Of a stretch of DNA of 64,000 bases, positions 62,336-64,000 are shown one piece after another. A program made the position numbers and the translations under genes. The number at the start of each line of letters is the position of its first letter. Position 1 is the first letter of the stretch. The notes beneath the pieces were generated by a model. The model saw only the letters and a list, made by a program, of their open reading frames with translations, was not told the origin of the DNA and ran no database searches. Location of the stretch: contig NZ_CP071796.1 of assembly GCF_017498525.1 (NCBI RefSeq), positions 2,542,001 through 2,606,000 on the forward strand, given 5' to 3'. The DNA comes from Ottowia testudinis (GTDB lineage: Bacteria; Pseudomonadota; Gammaproteobacteria; Burkholderiales; Burkholderiaceae_C).

Positions 62336-63601
62336 ATGACTGACATCCCCTCCGGGCCTCGCGCCTGGTCCGCGCTGGCCGTCGCCGCCGCGCTGGTGCT
62401 GGCGGCCTGCGGCGGCAGTGACGGCGACGCCGGCCACGCCGCCGAGCGCGTCGATTCGGCTGGCCTGCTGGCCCTGACCGAAGCCGGAAAAACCACCGTG
62501 CGCCTGCTGGATCTGGACAAGGGCGCGGTCACGCACTCCCTGGCCACCGCAGCCGCGCCCTCGGCCATCGTCACCAGCCCCGGCGGCCGCTACGCGCTGG
62601 CCGTGCAGCGCCTGCAAGACGGCGTGCAAGTCATCGACGGCGGCCTGTGGCAGGAAGACCATGGCGACCACCTGCACGACTACCGCGCCGCGCCCAAGCT
62701 GCTGGCCGGCGCGCTGACTGGCCCGCGCCCCACGCATTACGAAGTCAAGGACGGCATGGGCGCCCTCTTCATGGACGGCAACGCCGACGCCGCCACCCCC
62801 GCCGCCGTGCAGGTGCTGACCGAGGCCAGCCTGGCCAAGGGCACGGCCGACAGCCAGTTCACCCTGCCCGCCGCCGTGCACGGCACAGCCGAGCCGCGCG
62901 GCGCCGACGCCATGCTGGTCAGCGCCCGCACCGCCGACGCCCCCGGCACGCTGCCCAACGTGGTCGATCTGTACCAGCGCAGCGCCAGCGGCTGGAAGGT
63001 GGCGCAGCGCTTCGAGGCGCGCTGCCCTGAGCTGCACGGCAGCTATTCCAACGCCACGCACAGCGTGTTCGGCTGCGCCGACGGCGTGCTGGTGATCGAG
63101 CAAAAGGGCGCCCAGTTCAGCGCCAGCAAGATCGCCCACCCGCCCGGCATGCCCGAGAAGGCGCGCATCGGCACTCTGTCCGGGCACGCCAAGCTGGCCA
63201 AGTTCATCGGCCTGGCCTCGCCCGGGCATGTGTTCGAGATCGACCCGGCGCGCGCCGCCATCACGCCCATCACCTGGGCCGAGGGCCGCACCCGCCGCGC
63301 GCACAGCTTCGACCGCACGGGCAAGCATTTCGTGCTGCTCGACGACACCGGCGCCACGCACTGGCTGGAGGCGGGCGCGAATTGGCGCGTGGCCAAGACG
63401 GTGCCCGTGATTGCGCAAATGCCCACGGCCGCGCCCTTCCCCACCCTGGTCAGCAGCCGCGCGCGCGATGCGCTGTACGTGACCGACGTCAACGCCCGGC
63501 AAATTGCCGTGCTCGACAGCCAGGCGCCCGCCGTGGCGCAGCGGCTGAACCTGGGCTTTGCGCCCAGCGCGCAAGCCTGGCTGGGGATTGCCGCACCATG
63601 A
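62336..63601 (+). CDS. Lipoprotein beta-propeller, AztD-like metal chaperone candidate
   Basis: 421 residues from ATG 62336 (MTDIPSGPRAWSALAVAAAL) with a GGAAGG site. A lipobox LAAC places the acylated cysteine at residue 25. The rest is repetitive beta-strand sequence suggestive of a propeller (TVRLLDLDKGAVTHSLATAA, GGRYALAVQRLQDGVQVIDG). The His/Asp-rich segment WQEDHGDHLHDYRAAPKLL (105-123, His109/112/114) resembles the metal-binding loop of AztD-type periplasmic zinc chaperones. A Zur-like palindrome lies upstream, and the next gene overlaps by 4 nt. Zinc binding is inference; the fold and lipobox are read from sequence. Confidence 0.7.
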   Translation: MTDIPSGPRAWSALAVAAALVLAACGGSDGDAGHAAERVDSAGLLALTEAGKTTVRLLDLDKGAVTHSLATAAAPSAIVTSPGGRYALAVQRLQDGVQVIDGGLWQEDHGDHLHDYRAAPKLLAGALTGPRPTHYEVKDGMGALFMDGNADAATPAAVQVLTEASLAKGTADSQFTLPAAVHGTAEPRGADAMLVSARTADAPGTLPNVVDLYQRSASGWKVAQRFEARCPELHGSYSNATHSVFGCADGVLVIEQKGAQFSASKIAHPPGMPEKARIGTLSGHAKLAKFIGLASPGHVFEIDPARAAITPITWAEGRTRRAHSFDRTGKHFVLLDDTGATHWLEAGANWRVAKTVPVIAQMPTAAPFPTLVSSRARDALYVTDVNARQIAVLDSQAPAVAQRLNLGFAPSAQAWLGIAAP

Positions 63602-64000
63602 AGCGAACCCCACACGTTCGAGCGTCCGCCGCCCTGCTGGCCGCCGCCGCCGCGCTGACGCCGGCCCTGGGCCAGGCGCAGGCCGCACCCGATGCCCCGG
63701 ATGCGCCCGTCTCTGCCGCGTCTGTGCCCGCTGCCAGCGGCTTCGCCCCCACCGTGGGCGCCGTGCTCGACCTGGGCTACGCCAGCCAGGCGCTGGCCTT
63801 GGGCGAGCGCGACAAGGGCCCGCACCTGGGCGGCGCCGAACTCACGGTGGAATCGCCACTCGGCCCCTGGCTGCACGGCCGCTTGACGGCCGCCGCGCAC
63901 AGCCACGACAACAAGATCGAAAAGCACTTTGAAGAAGTCTGGCTCGGCACCACCGCGCTGCCAGCGGGCCTGCAACTGCGCGGCGGGCGTTTTCTGTCGC
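63598..64000 (+). CDS. Outer-membrane protein, 5' part, likely zinc uptake
   Basis: The first 134 residues are visible (MKRTPHVRASAALLAAAAAL, signal peptide ending about ALGQAQA). The mature start has an Ala/Pro-rich stretch, then FAPTVGAVLDLGYASQAL and beta-barrel-like strands (GAELTVESPLGPWLHGRLTA, EVWLGTTALPAGLQLRGGRF). The pattern ending in LRGGRFLS resembles proteins annotated as zinc-regulated outer-membrane receptors, but no TonB plug motif is seen in this part. The start overlaps the lipoprotein stop (ATGA), so the two are co-expressed. The gene continues past the window. Confidence 0.6.
   Translation, partial: MKRTPHVRASAALLAAAAALTPALGQAQAAPDAPDAPVSAASVPAASGFAPTVGAVLDLGYASQALALGERDKGPHLGGAELTVESPLGPWLHGRLTAAAHSHDNKIEKHFEEVWLGTTALPAGLQLRGGRFLS

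Overview
The window is about 64 kb of very GC-rich DNA. It fits a betaproteobacterium, most likely a Comamonadaceae member (Acidovorax/Ottowia/Comamonas-like). The evidence is the gene order (rpoE-rseAB-mucD-lepA-lepB-rnc-era-recO-pdxJ-acpS joined to yceD-rpmF-plsX-fabHDG-acpP-fabF; argH next to algZR; hemCDXY), the betaproteobacterial AhpC signature, and dozens of small palindromic repeats with an AGCTGCTYGCGCTT...AAGCGC core. The family assignment is inference, because no rRNA is present.

Layout. 1-1276: 3'-truncated acyl-CoA synthetase. 1470-22574: one minus-strand run of about 21 kb. Read 5' to 3' it is yceD, rpmF, plsX, fabH, fabD, fabG, acpP, fabF, a YgfX-like membrane protein, rpoE, rseA, rseB, mucD, lepA, lepB, a DUF4845-like protein, rnc, era, a pyrimidine-dimer glycosylase, recO, pdxJ, a LigT-like phosphoesterase, acpS, nagZ. 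It links fatty-acid supply, envelope stress, protein export and RNA processing. 22602-23974: maf and an RsmI-like methyltransferase on plus. 24111-27742: yefM-yoeB, rluC, gph, Rieske protein and sppA on minus. 28427-35636: rne, an M23 peptidase with a bactofilin, then ahpC and ahpF, all on plus. 35755-36594: an orphan HEAT-like protein. 36783-41171: hemCDXY on minus. 41341-46973: a phosphonate cassette (phnDCE, Fe-ADH, phnX) with a divergent LysR regulator. 47072-50400: algZ/algR and divergent argH. 50854-52293: an SLC13 transporter. 52823-62209: a bacterial alpha-2-macroglobulin, a GAF protein and a pbpC broken by a palindromic insertion. 62286-64000: a probable Zur-controlled zinc-acquisition operon running off the end.

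The most unusual signal is not a gene. A roughly 50-bp palindromic element (family A) occurs about 20 times in 64 kb, in both orientations. About half the copies lie inside housekeeping genes (era, fabD, rne, hemD, algR, the macroglobulin, others) without breaking the reading frame. A second element (family B) sits directly at stop codons, and in one case supplies the last codons of a protein. A third (CCCTCTCCC...GGGAGAGGG) has split pbpC. Other points of interest are a short leader with its own terminator before lepA, a toxin gene overlapping rluC, and a phosphonate cassette separating algR from hemC, which are neighbours in Pseudomonas.

No rRNA, tRNA, CRISPR array, IS transposase, phage gene or replication origin was recognised. 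Start codons were chosen by family alignment, ribosome-binding sites and the many 1-4 nt stop/start overlaps.
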